Shown in pieces: positions 51,501 through 59,537 of a DNA stretch of 64,000 nt. Numbering within the stretch: the first letter of the stretch is position 1; the number at the start of each line of letters is the position of its first letter. The stretch comes from Oscillospiraceae bacterium. Its GTDB lineage: Bacteria; Bacillota; Clostridia; Oscillospirales; Oscillospiraceae. The notes beneath the pieces are model-generated. The model was not told the origin of the DNA. It did not search any database and worked only from the letters and a program-made list of their open reading frames with translations. The stretch spans positions 1,736,001 through 1,800,000 of the forward strand of contig AP025582.1 in NCBI GenBank assembly GCA_022846075.1, read 5' to 3'. Made by a program: the position numbers and the translations under genes.

Positions 51501-52744
51501 AAAAGGTAGAATCCGCCGCCATAGGTCACATTGAGGGCCTCCACCGCCTCCTTGGCCTTTCTGAGCCACCTCCGTTCCGCCGCGCCCATGGGGGCCGAGC
51601 GGTCCGGCAGGTCGGCCAGCAGACCGAAGCTGAGTGTGCTCCCGCTGTCCCGGTTGGCCAGACGGTAACGTTCCAGCAGGGCGGCGTATTCCCCGCCGCT
51701 CTCATCCCCCGTCAGCAGGCCGGCAATCACGCACAGGGTCTTCCCCTCCGGCGGAATTCCCTCTTTGAGTGCCATACGCAGCACCGGGCGGGGCCGGACA
51801 AGACGAACCACGCAAAAATCCACCAGGTTTTTGACCAGGTCGGACGCCGGGAGCAGGAGAAGGGCAAATAAAGCCCAGCTCTCCAGCCGGAAGCCCAGCC
51901 ACAGGGCCGCGCACAGCGTGGGAAGCAGGATCGCCGCCACATAGAGCGCCCCAGAGGCCCCCTTCTCCTCATGCCCCATGGGACGGTGAAAGAGAAACCA
52001 GCCGATGTGCCTGGCCTCGCCCTGGGCCTCTCTTGCCAGCGCCAGTGCCCGGCCGGCGGCCTCTCCCTCCGTCATGCGGTATTTCCTCGCCAGCGCGCAG
52101 ACCTTATGGCGGTACCGGGCCCGGGTGTCCTCATCCATCTGGCTGTATACTCCCGCGGGGTCTTCCCGAAGGGCGGCCTCCACACGGCTGGCCCCCTCCA
52201 AAACGGGGCCCAGGTTGGCGGCGGACAGCGTGCGAAGGCTGGTGAAGACGGCCTCCATCTCCCCCGCCAGGCCCTCCCCCTCGGGATCCCGGTCAAGGCT
52301 CCGGCAGAGCCGCGCTAAACGTCGGCACAGTTCCCCCTTCAGCGCCGGGATAAAAAGGGACAGCTCTTCTTCCGTCATGGGCCGCTCTGACTGGACACCC
52401 TCCAGAAATTCAGCCAGCGGCTCCACCTCTATGACGGAACATTCTTGGACCAGGGCGCGGCACAAGGCCTGAAGGTAGAGCTCACCGGTAACCTGCCGCA
52501 GCCGTTTCCCCCGGCGCAGATCACCGGCGCTCTCCCGCCCTTCCCGCTGAGCCAGATAGGCGTTGTCCAGCAGCCATTCCACCGCCTGCGGCAGCCGCTC
52601 CTGATCCCGACGGGAAAGCCTGGCGCGTGTACGCTCTACTTGCTCCAGCTCCCGCCGCAGCTCCTTTGCCGCCCTGCGGCCGGACCGCCGCCCCGTCGCC
52701 GGCAAAGCCCGGGCAGCCTCCCGTCCCAGCTCCAAAAAGCCCAT
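45599..52744 (-). CDS. Giant NdvB-like glycan synthase (GT84 / GH94 cyclic beta-1,2-glucan synthase type)
   Basis: A single 2381-residue protein from ATG 52744 (AAAGGGGAG upstream). Order: a helical N-terminal region to ~250; TM helices near 270-330; a cytoplasmic glycosyltransferase part (YVITLDSDTSLNVGTA, SQFSRIFAGQGGVDPYGGA, ENRVLSHDLLEGAYLHAGLL, HRWVRGDWQLLPWLGR, the GT84 and GT2-like motifs); more TMs ~640-820; a glucoamylase-like domain (LYNWYDTSEASPLWLRYVSTVDSGNL ... GISESGFYAFD); then GH94 sandwich and (alpha/alpha)6 modules with the general-acid Asp in MKMGAGDWNDGMNRVG near residue 2070. This is the layout of cyclic beta-1,2-glucan synthases. It is a lone gene. Whether the product is cyclic or linear is open. 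Confidence 0.85.
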   Translation of the reverse strand: MGFLELGREAARALPATGRRSGRRAAKELRRELEQVERTRARLSRRDQERLPQAVEWLLDNAYLAQREGRESAGDLRRGKRLRQVTGELYLQALCRALVQECSVIEVEPLAEFLEGVQSERPMTEEELSLFIPALKGELCRRLARLCRSLDRDPEGEGLAGEMEAVFTSLRTLSAANLGPVLEGASRVEAALREDPAGVYSQMDEDTRARYRHKVCALARKYRMTEGEAAGRALALAREAQGEARHIGWFLFHRPMGHEEKGASGALYVAAILLPTLCAALWLGFRLESWALFALLLLPASDLVKNLVDFCVVRLVRPRPVLRMALKEGIPPEGKTLCVIAGLLTGDESGGEYAALLERYRLANRDSGSTLSFGLLADLPDRSAPMGAAERRWLRKAKEAVEALNVTYGGGFYLFFRSPTFQKRDERYVGWERKRGALIELTRLLRGRPSGLRVRVGEAKGLEGTRYVITLDSDTSLNVGTARELVGAMLHPLNRPVVDPKRRVVIRGYGLLQPRVGVELNAANKSQFSRIFAGQGGVDPYGGACSDVYHDLFDRGSYTGKGIFDVEAFAQCLDGRFPENRVLSHDLLEGAYLHAGLLGDVELTDGYPYKVTSYFSRLHRWVRGDWQLLPWLGRFVRNERGERVPNPITAMDKWKIFDNLRRSLSPAFALVALLLGMCVSAPAFGAAAALAIVSAWSNLLLTGADLAFRGGVGLRRRYHSTIIAGFGGMILQTLVQLLFLPYQAWVCASAAVTALWRSYISHKKMLEWVTAAATEGGKGGIWSNFRAQWPAVAVGAFAMAFAQFPAGAAAGLVWAFSPAFAWALSRPVGKRRGAIEEDKPFLLHQAALIWGYFEDWLRPEDHWLPPDNVQEKPWLGPARRTSPTNIGMALLSCVAAADLELASRRHAVELIGHMLDTVEALPKWRGHLYNWYDTSEASPLWLRYVSTVDSGNLRGCLIALREALYEWGEDRLARRAEALSGAMDLSPLYDKERKLFTIGYDVEKEEFTQGWYDLMASEARLSSYLAVALGEVEPRHWRRLGRMLVGDNDYCGMASWTGTMFEYFMPNLLLPCEDNSLMYESLAFCVYAQKRRGARTGTPWGISESGFYAFDPGMAYQYKAHGVQALGLKRGLDQELVVAPYASFLALLLAPGSAGRNLRRLRDLGLEGTYGLYEAADYTPGRLHEGEKWAPVRSFMSHHLGMSLLAIDNVLTSGQMQERFMRDCSMGAFRELLQEKVPVGAPIMKTGHQPGMERPRPTAPSQFLRKGENYDLARPACHLLSNGLITALCSDFGSVSLSDGKGEAPILTLQRERYAPAGLSFFYRDGAGKLWSLTAAPCLGEGPFSWAFDGGGAVWRADYPHFSGRIRLSLPRGERGALWSIELEGVHDGELVCYLEPVLAKPADYLAHPAYSKLSVESAALDHGVRFTRRPRQGDRRVTLAVLWDREASGWDTSREEALGRGGLRRLEQAMENPPGLTAGAVLDPCLLARFPTEGGGKYRLRLALGFEDTPVRAERTGREVLSSPEQTTGRMDGLLRTLQMTGQEGKRAMELLSAVAFPGRNEKNTVPQSALWPFGISGDVPLVLADAQPEGKELASFPLKAYALLSRLGFSFDLVYLLEDGGDYRRPQRNGVLEAVKALGLDNQIGRKGGIHLVDCLVQEAAEPLRAWAAVVLDGDRRWEEQIISPPIQPSELPCRLRISEPKWEWSGDSEFTLHLDGDLPPLGWSHILDNPRFGWITDETGCGHLWAGNARETPITPWNNDPLAIGGPEWFLLQWDGECRSLFADGDGLPVKVTYGFGWIRWEKEWLGGTVVVTALVPWEEDRRLLRIELPGKKAGELRHVVKGKEDTLYSFAQTLLLSTGKEGTLRIDPSEWEIPFQSTVRKWRKQVCPIRFETPDRDLGHYLNGWCLYQVIACRLLARTSHYQNGGAYGFRDQLQDTLALLQTDPVWCREQLLRCCAHQFREGDVQHWWHEVGEERNRGVRTRISDDLLWLPYVLTRYIQTCGDWDILSEQVNYLSGESLKKEEQERYFVPETSEEKETVYAHALRAIHQALGRGVGEHGLMKMGAGDWNDGMNRVGQEGKGESVWLTWFTVVTLQNFAEIADHQRDREAVELCRTWEKMLREAAEGAWDGDWYLRGWYDSGAPLGGHTSEECQIDSIAQSWAALTKDTDQGRGKAAVQAAIERLFDRKAGVVKLFTPPFDRGTADPGYIRGYVPGVRENGGQYTHAAVWLALACFEVGMAEDGYEILHALLPAAHPTRVYRAEPYVLAADVYTNPAHLGRGGWSWYTGAAGWYFQAAVTGLLGITIKEKRLTISPNLPSGWEGYTARWELEYGNLLIEVKRGKREGFFLDGKRVTDVPLFDLRGEHIAEVIIAFEK

Positions 52745-52818
52745 ATGGCTCTCCCCTTTCCATGCTCTTCCACATTTTTGCCGAAGTGTCTCTATTTCAT
52801 ACAAACCGCAGATTGCTC

Positions 52819-52847
52819 TTGCTTTTCACACTAGTTTAGTAGATAAT
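52819..52847 (+). promoter_or_regulatory. Promoter of the tlpA-like operon
   Basis: TTGCTT (52819-52824), 17 bases, GATAAT (52842-52847). Confidence 0.65.
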
Positions 52848-52859
52848 AAAAATATCTAC
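52839..52859. repeat. Inverted repeat in the divergent ndvB/tlpA control region
   Basis: GTAGATA (52839-52845) and TATCTAC (52853-52859) with a 7-base AT spacer. It covers the -10 and start of the rightward promoter, as expected for a repressor site. Confidence 0.55.
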
Positions 52860-52901
52860 CAACTTGCATTGTATGGACGTCAAACGGAAGGAGCAATTCT
52901 T

Positions 52902-53444
52902 ATGAAGCGAACTTTTACATATGCTGTCAGTCTATGTCTGATGCTGACCCTTCTGTCCGGGTGCGGTGGGTCGTCTTCCAACGGCCTGCTCTCCGACTTC
53001 ACCGCCACGGATCTGGACGGAAATGAGGTGGACGCCTCCATCTTTGAGGATTACGACCTGACCCTGGTGAACGTGTGGGGCACCTTCTGTCCCAAATGCC
53101 TGCCCGAAATGACCGATCTGTCCGCCCTGGCGGACGAATATGCCGACAAGGGCGTCCAGATCATCGGTGTGGTGGGCGATATCCGCTATACGGACGGCGA
53201 TCACATGGAGGACAAGATCCAAACCGCCAAGGACCTTGTGGAGCAGACCGGGGCTACCAACTACACCCACCTGCTGCCCTCCGAAAGCCTGGAAAAGGCC
53301 ATCATTGACGACATGCAGGGCTTTCCCACCTCCTACTTTGTGGACAGCAAGGGCAACCAGGTGGGCACCACCCTTATGCTGGCCCGGGATAAGGATTTCT
53401 GGACCAAGACCATCGACGCCCGGCTGGCGGAAGTGACAAAATGA
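52902..53444 (+). CDS. TlpA/ResA-like thioredoxin-fold lipoprotein
   Basis: A 180-residue lipoprotein from ATG 52902 (GGAAGGAG upstream). A signal peptide with lipobox LLSGC places the lipidated Cys near residue 23. The thioredoxin fold has [14 protein letters not shown], an active CPKC around residues 62-65, and the cis-Pro in [13 protein letters not shown]. It is likely an extracytoplasmic disulfide reductase. It heads an operon with a CXXC microprotein (4-base overlap) and a polyferredoxin membrane protein, which together may bring reducing power across the membrane. Confidence 0.9.
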   Translation: MKRTFTYAVSLCLMLTLLSGCGGSSSNGLLSDFTATDLDGNEVDASIFEDYDLTLVNVWGTFCPKCLPEMTDLSALADEYADKGVQIIGVVGDIRYTDGDHMEDKIQTAKDLVEQTGATNYTHLLPSESLEKAIIDDMQGFPTSYFVDSKGNQVGTTLMLARDKDFWTKTIDARLAEVTK

Positions 53445-53581
53445 ACCGTAGATACTGGCCCGCCGTGTGCCTCCTGGTCCTGGGCACGGCGCTGATTGCT
53501 GTCGGAGCCTTCCGGGGCGAGGTCTCCGTCGTTCTCACCAAGGCCGCCAACGTCTGCCTGGAGTGCATCGGCCTTGGGTAG
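53441..53581 (+). CDS. CXXC microprotein, CD1871A family
   Basis: A 46-residue protein whose ATG overlaps the upstream stop (ATGA). It has one TM helix ([21 protein letters not shown]), then a short tail ending CLECIGLG with a C-x-x-C. It matches the CD1871A family of CXXC microproteins that sit between TlpA-like and 4Fe-4S genes. It is likely a small membrane redox relay between the ferredoxin membrane protein and the lipoprotein thioredoxin. The next gene starts inside its last codons. Confidence 0.82.
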   Translation: MNRRYWPAVCLLVLGTALIAVGAFRGEVSVVLTKAANVCLECIGLG

Positions 53582-54458
53582 GCTGAGGGCCTGGATCAAG
53601 GTCCATCCCCGGGCCTTTGTCCAGCTGTGCGTCACGGCTCTCTCCAACGGCTATGCCGTGGGGTTTGCCAAAGGGGCCATCTTCCGGGGGCGGACCAAGG
53701 GTCTGTGTCTCCCCGGGCTCAACTGCTACTCCTGTCCCGGCGCGCTGGGGGCCTGTCCCATCGGCTCTCTCCAGGCCGTGCTTACCAGCCGGGAATTCAG
53801 CTTTTCCTTTTATATCGTAGGCTTTCTCCTGGTGGTGGGCGCGCTGTGCGGGCGGTTCGTCTGCGGCTGGCTGTGTCCATTCGGGCTCTTCCAGGATCTT
53901 CTGCACAAGATCCCCTTCCCAAAAAAGCTCCGAAAGCTGCCGGGGGAAAGGGGGCTGCGCTGCCTGCGCTATGTGATCCTGGCGGGGTTTGTCATTTTGC
54001 TCCCCATGTGTATCACCGACGCCTTCGGCATGGGCACGCCCTGGTTCTGCGCCTACCTCTGCCCCGCCGGAACGCTGGAGGCCGGGATCCCCCTGATGCT
54101 GGCCAGCGGCGCCCTGCGGGAGGCGGCGGGCTGGGTCTTCCGGTGGAAGGTCCTGCTCCTGATGCTTCTCATCCTTCTCTCCCTGATTGTGTACAGGCCC
54201 TTCTGCCGCTACCTGTGCCCCCTGGGAGCTGTCTATGGGCTGTGCAACCCCGTCTCTCTGGTCCGGCTCACGGTGGACACCCAGGTCTGCGTGTCCTGCG
54301 GGGCCTGCCAGAGCGCCTGTCCCTTAGACATTCCCGTGTGGCAAAGGCCCAACGGGCCCGACTGCATCCGCTGCGGAAAGTGCGTTTCCGCCTGTCCCCA
54401 CGGGGCGATCCAGGCCCCCTTCGTCAAAAAACGGTCCGCCGTATCCACAGGAGGCTGA
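53574..54458 (+). CDS. 4Fe-4S membrane protein, NapH/CcoG-like
   Basis: A 294-residue membrane ferredoxin from TTG 53574 (GGAG nine bases upstream), overlapping the microprotein stop. TM segments alternate with Cys motifs [37 protein letters not shown] and [14 protein letters not shown], followed by [13 protein letters not shown]. The C-terminus has two 4Fe-4S sites, [14 protein letters not shown] and [14 protein letters not shown]. NapH-type proteins carry electrons through the membrane. The context suggests it reduces the CXXC microprotein and TlpA lipoprotein. Confidence 0.9.
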   Translation: MGRLRAWIKVHPRAFVQLCVTALSNGYAVGFAKGAIFRGRTKGLCLPGLNCYSCPGALGACPIGSLQAVLTSREFSFSFYIVGFLLVVGALCGRFVCGWLCPFGLFQDLLHKIPFPKKLRKLPGERGLRCLRYVILAGFVILLPMCITDAFGMGTPWFCAYLCPAGTLEAGIPLMLASGALREAAGWVFRWKVLLLMLLILLSLIVYRPFCRYLCPLGAVYGLCNPVSLVRLTVDTQVCVSCGACQSACPLDIPVWQRPNGPDCIRCGKCVSACPHGAIQAPFVKKRSAVSTGG

Positions 54459-54461
54459 ACC

Positions 54462-55949
<1,488 letters not shown>

Positions 55950-55952
55950 GGC

Positions 55953-55980
55953 ACCTATCCCTCCTTATGTACATAGGATG
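55953..55980 (+). promoter_or_regulatory. Possible sigma-K-like promoter
   Basis: AC (55953-55954), 17 bases, CATAGGATG (55972-55980) resembles sigma-K (AC-N16/17-CATANNNTA) with one mismatch. A 7-bp hairpin TCGTGGC/GCCACGA follows (55983-56002). Confidence 0.3.
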
Positions 55981-56026
55981 GCTCGTGGCCAGTGAGCCAC
56001 GACTTCACATTCGGAGGGATTCTTTT

Positions 56027-56287
56027 ATGGCTTGTGGATGCTGCCATTCTTGTTGTGGGTGCGGCTGCGGTTCTTCCTGGAACTCCGGCTGCGGTTGTGA
56101 TTGGGACTCCGGGATCACGACTCTGCCCAGCTTCCCCGATACCGCCGTTTCCCCCAGCTACCGGTTCCCCGTATACGTCTCCTATCCCAGCTTCTATGCC
56201 GGCGCCGCCGACATCGCCGCCGCCAATGACGCCCTGTTTACCGTCAGCGGCAGCGGCTCCAGCAACGGCTGCGGCTGCGGCCGCTAA
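56027..56287 (+). CDS. Small Cys/Gly-rich protein, putative spore surface protein
   Basis: An 86-residue protein from ATG 56027 behind GGAGGG. Eleven cysteines cluster at both ends (CGCCHSCCGCGCG near the start, CGCGR at the end) around a middle without Cys (TTLPSFPDTAVSPSYRFPVYVSYPSFYAG). It has no signal peptide. Cys-rich small proteins of this sort are often spore coat or exosporium components, or bind metals. The sigma-K-like site upstream agrees with a late sporulation role, which is inference. It is not a family I can name. Confidence 0.65.
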   Translation: MACGCCHSCCGCGCGSSWNSGCGCDWDSGITTLPSFPDTAVSPSYRFPVYVSYPSFYAGAADIAAANDALFTVSGSGSSNGCGCGR

Positions 56288-56377
56288 AATCCGGCACGCC
56301 GCCCCTCGGGGCGGCTTACATCATTCGATTGTGGTGATCGAACATGGCCCTGTCCATCCACATATGCCCCGTGCCTT

Positions 56378-58654
56378 ATGCGTAAACTGTGTTGGTTCGC
56401 CGCTCCCTGCTCCGCGGCGATTTTTCTCTCGGTTTATCTCCTGCCGGAGGATTGGCTGCCGCCGGCGGGGATTTTGTGCGTTCTTTTATCCCTGGCCGCT
56501 TTTCTTTTCCGGGGAAATACACGGCGGAAAGCCGTCCTTGTCTCCCTGGGGCTGGCCTTTGGCTTTTTGTGGACAAGCGGATACGCCGTGCTCTTCCGCG
56601 CTCCGGCCCGCGCCTTGGCCGGAGAGACAGCCGAATACACCCTCACCGTCACCGATTATCCCAAGGAGACCCGCTTCGGCGTTTCCATTCCCGCAAAGCT
56701 CACTTCGGAGGGGGCTCCCGCCCCAAAAGTCCTTATCTACGCCGGTTGGGACACCAAGCCGCTGATGCCAGGTGACACCATCTCCGCCCAAGTCCGGCTG
56801 GCCCCCTCCGACTTTCTCAAAGGAGAACAATTTGACTACTACCAGTCCAGGGGGATCTATCTGCTGGGCTATACCGACATTGTCACGCTGGAGGAGCATC
56901 CGACCCATATCCCCCCGCCCTACTGGCCCCAGGAGTTGGCAAGGCGGCTGAAGGGCTCTATCTCAAAAGTCTTTCCCGCCGACACCGCCGGTTTCATCAC
57001 CGCCCTCACCACAGGGGACAAAGGGGACCTGCCCGACGGCCTCTACGCCGCTTTCCAGCGCGCCGGCCTCTCCCACATCGTGGCGGTGTCCGGGCTCCAC
57101 ATCAGTTTTCTGGCCTCTGTGCTCACCCTCCTTCTGGGCAGGCACAGGAAGCGCTCTTTCCTCGCCGGAATGGCCCTGGTCTTCTTTTTCGCCGCCATGA
57201 CTGGGAATTCTCCCTCGGCGCTCCGGGCGGCTTTCATGGAAGGGCTCCTCCTCCTGGCCCCCCTTCTCGGCCGGGAGGACGATAAGCCCACTACCCTGTC
57301 CGCCATTTTGCTTCTGCTTCTCCTGCAGTGTCCCTATGCCGCGGCCAGCATCAGCCTTCAGCTCTCCTTCGCCGCCATCAGTGGAATCTATCTCATTTCG
57401 GAGCCTCTGGCCCTTCGTTGGTCGAAAGGACTTCCAAAATGGGACAAGGGTCCCAAAAAGGCGGTTCGGGCCCTGTTGTTCTTTCTGATAACTACTTTGG
57501 CCACCACATTTGGCGCGCTGCTCTTTACAACGCCCCTCTCCGCCTGGCATTTCCGCTCTTTCTCCCTGGCGGGGCCCCTCACCAACCCGCTCACCCTTTG
57601 GGCGGTCTCCGGCCTCTTTTTGGGCGGTCTGGCCACCGCGCTGGCGGGGCTGTTCTTTCCCGGGCTCGGCGGGGTGTTGGCCTGGGCCGTCTCCTGCCCC
57701 GCCAGGCTGGTCATCGGCATCACCAAGACGATCTCCGGCTGGCCATTTGCCGCCGTCTCCCTAACCTCCATCTATCTGGTGGGCTGGTTCCTTCTTTCCT
57801 ACACGCTCCTGCTCCTGTGCCTCTTTTTCCGCAAGCGGGGCCTTCGGCCAATCATTCCATGTGCCATCTGTGTGCTTACTCTCTGCGCCGCCCTGGTCAT
57901 GAACGCCTGGCCCATCGTATCCGGCGCCCTGACCATCACGGTATTGGACGTGGGGCAGGGGTCCTCCACACTCTTTTACTCCGGCGGGCACACTGTCTTG
58001 GTGGACTGCGGCGGCAACAGCGCCGATGATCCTGGCGATATCGCCGCCGACCACCTTCAGGCCATGGGCACCTCCAAGCTGGACGCCCTCGTGCTCACCC
58101 ATTACCACGCCGATCACGCCGGGGGCGTGCCGGAACTGCTCTCCCGGATCGACGTCTCCCTGCTCCTCCTCCCCAACGTAGAGCCCGAGGATCCTTTGCG
58201 GTCGGAAATCCTCTCGCTGGCCCAGCGGAACAACTGTGAAGTGGAATTTCTTTCTGAGGACGCCCATATCACCTTTGGCGACGCCTCCATGACCATCTAT
58301 GCCCCGCTGGGCGACGGGGGCGCCAATGAAGAGGGGCTCTCCGTCCTCTGTTCCGCCGGGGACTTCGACACCCTCATCACCGGCGATATGAACCACGTCG
58401 TGGAACACATGCTTGTCAAGTATAAACACCTGCCGGATATTGAATTGCTGGTGGTGGGACACCACGGCTCGAAAAGCGCCACCTCGGAGGAGCTGCTGCT
58501 GGCCGCCACGCCGGAATACGCCGTCATCTCCTCCGGCTACAATCACTACGGTCACCCCGCTCTGGAGACCTTGGAGCGGCTTGGCGCCGCGGGCTGCGGC
58601 ATCTACCGCACCGACCAGATGGGTACCGTCACATTTACCTTGCAAGGAAAGTAG
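56378..58654 (+). CDS. comEC: DNA internalization competence protein ComEC/Rec2
   Basis: ComEC, 758 residues. It has N-terminal TM helices and a DUF4131-like extracellular domain, then the Competence domain with FITALTTGDKGDLP, FQRAGLSHIVAVSGLHISFLA and AMTGNSPSALRAAFMEG. The C-terminal metallo-beta-lactamase domain (about 510-750) has VLDVGQGSSTLFYSGGHTVLVDCGG, LTHYHADHAGG (HxHxDH) and LVVGHHGSKSAT. It forms the channel for single-strand DNA uptake. No Shine-Dalgarno is seen before the ATG at 56378. Confidence 0.95.
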   Translation: MRKLCWFAAPCSAAIFLSVYLLPEDWLPPAGILCVLLSLAAFLFRGNTRRKAVLVSLGLAFGFLWTSGYAVLFRAPARALAGETAEYTLTVTDYPKETRFGVSIPAKLTSEGAPAPKVLIYAGWDTKPLMPGDTISAQVRLAPSDFLKGEQFDYYQSRGIYLLGYTDIVTLEEHPTHIPPPYWPQELARRLKGSISKVFPADTAGFITALTTGDKGDLPDGLYAAFQRAGLSHIVAVSGLHISFLASVLTLLLGRHRKRSFLAGMALVFFFAAMTGNSPSALRAAFMEGLLLLAPLLGREDDKPTTLSAILLLLLLQCPYAAASISLQLSFAAISGIYLISEPLALRWSKGLPKWDKGPKKAVRALLFFLITTLATTFGALLFTTPLSAWHFRSFSLAGPLTNPLTLWAVSGLFLGGLATALAGLFFPGLGGVLAWAVSCPARLVIGITKTISGWPFAAVSLTSIYLVGWFLLSYTLLLLCLFFRKRGLRPIIPCAICVLTLCAALVMNAWPIVSGALTITVLDVGQGSSTLFYSGGHTVLVDCGGNSADDPGDIAADHLQAMGTSKLDALVLTHYHADHAGGVPELLSRIDVSLLLLPNVEPEDPLRSEILSLAQRNNCEVEFLSEDAHITFGDASMTIYAPLGDGGANEEGLSVLCSAGDFDTLITGDMNHVVEHMLVKYKHLPDIELLVVGHHGSKSATSEELLLAATPEYAVISSGYNHYGHPALETLERLGAAGCGIYRTDQMGTVTFTLQGK

Positions 58655-58662
58655 GTCATCAT

Positions 58663-59421
58663 ATGAAATTCGTATCATGGAACGTCAACGGTCTCCGGGC
58701 CTGCCTCAAAAAAGGGTTTCTGGAGAGCTTTCAAGCGCTGGACGCCGACGTCTTCTGCCTGCAGGAGACCAAGATGCAGCCCGGTCAGGCGGAGCTGGAC
58801 CTGCCCGGCTACCAGGAGTTTTGGAACTCCGCGGAAAAGAAGGGCTACTCCGGCACCGCCGTCTTTACCCGTGTCCCGCCCCTCTCGGTGTCCTATGATA
58901 TCGGGGACGACGCCCACGTGGGGGAGGGCCGCTCCATCACGCTGGAGTTTGAGGATTTCTACCTGGTGACGGTATATACGCCAAACGCCCAGGACGGCCT
59001 GGCCCGCATCGACTACCGCATGGACTGGGAGGACGCCTTCCGGGCCTACCTGCTCTCTCTGGACGCAAAAAAGCCGGTGGTGGTGTGCGGCGATCTGAAC
59101 GTGGCCCATCAGGAGATCGACTTGAAAAACCCCAAACCAAACCGTGGAAACCCCGGCTTCTCCGACCAGGAGCGGGAAAAGTTTTCCCAACTTCTGGCCT
59201 CCGGCTTTACCGACACCTTCCGCTGGCGCTACCCGGATCTGGCGGGGGCCTATTCCTGGTGGAGCTACCGCTTTCACGCCAGGGAGAACAACGCCGGATG
59301 GCGCATCGACTATTTCCTCTCCTCCGACCGCCTGCGGGAGCGGATCACGGACGCCGCGATTCACGCCGACATCTACGGCAGCGACCACTGCCCCGTGTCC
59401 CTGACCCTTCAGGACCTTTGA
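58663..59421 (+). CDS. exoA: Exodeoxyribonuclease III
   Basis: A 252-residue ExoIII/APE family AP endonuclease. Motifs: KFVSWNVNGLRA, FCLQETKMQPGQ (metal Glu), VYTPNAQ, VCGDLNVAHQEIDL (Asp and Asn), WWSYRFHARENNAGWRIDYFL and SDHCPVSLTL (Asp-His). It cleaves at abasic sites in base-excision repair. It starts 8 bases after comEC with an AGGTCATCAT spacing to ATG 58663 and shares its transcript. Confidence 0.96.
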   Translation: MKFVSWNVNGLRACLKKGFLESFQALDADVFCLQETKMQPGQAELDLPGYQEFWNSAEKKGYSGTAVFTRVPPLSVSYDIGDDAHVGEGRSITLEFEDFYLVTVYTPNAQDGLARIDYRMDWEDAFRAYLLSLDAKKPVVVCGDLNVAHQEIDLKNPKPNRGNPGFSDQEREKFSQLLASGFTDTFRWRYPDLAGAYSWWSYRFHARENNAGWRIDYFLSSDRLRERITDAAIHADIYGSDHCPVSLTLQDL

Positions 59422-59459
59422 CCTCTGCTGTGGCCCCGGGAAAAATGACAAATGGGTGA

Positions 59460-59496
59460 CAAAACGCCTCCCGGCATTGTGCCGGGAGGCGTTTTG
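59460..59496 (+). terminator. Terminator after exoA
   Basis: A perfect 17-bp stem (59460-59476 with 59480-59496) with T4 inside its 3' end. Confidence 0.85.
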
Positions 59497-59505
59497 CGCT
59501 ATGAT
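59477..59505 (+). promoter_or_regulatory. Promoter of the S41 peptidase gene
   Basis: TTGTGC (59477-59482), 17 bases, TATGAT (59500-59505). The -35 lies in the loop of the exoA terminator. Confidence 0.45.
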
Positions 59506-59537
59506 AAACATAATCTCAATTTGGAGGCAGACAGCCC

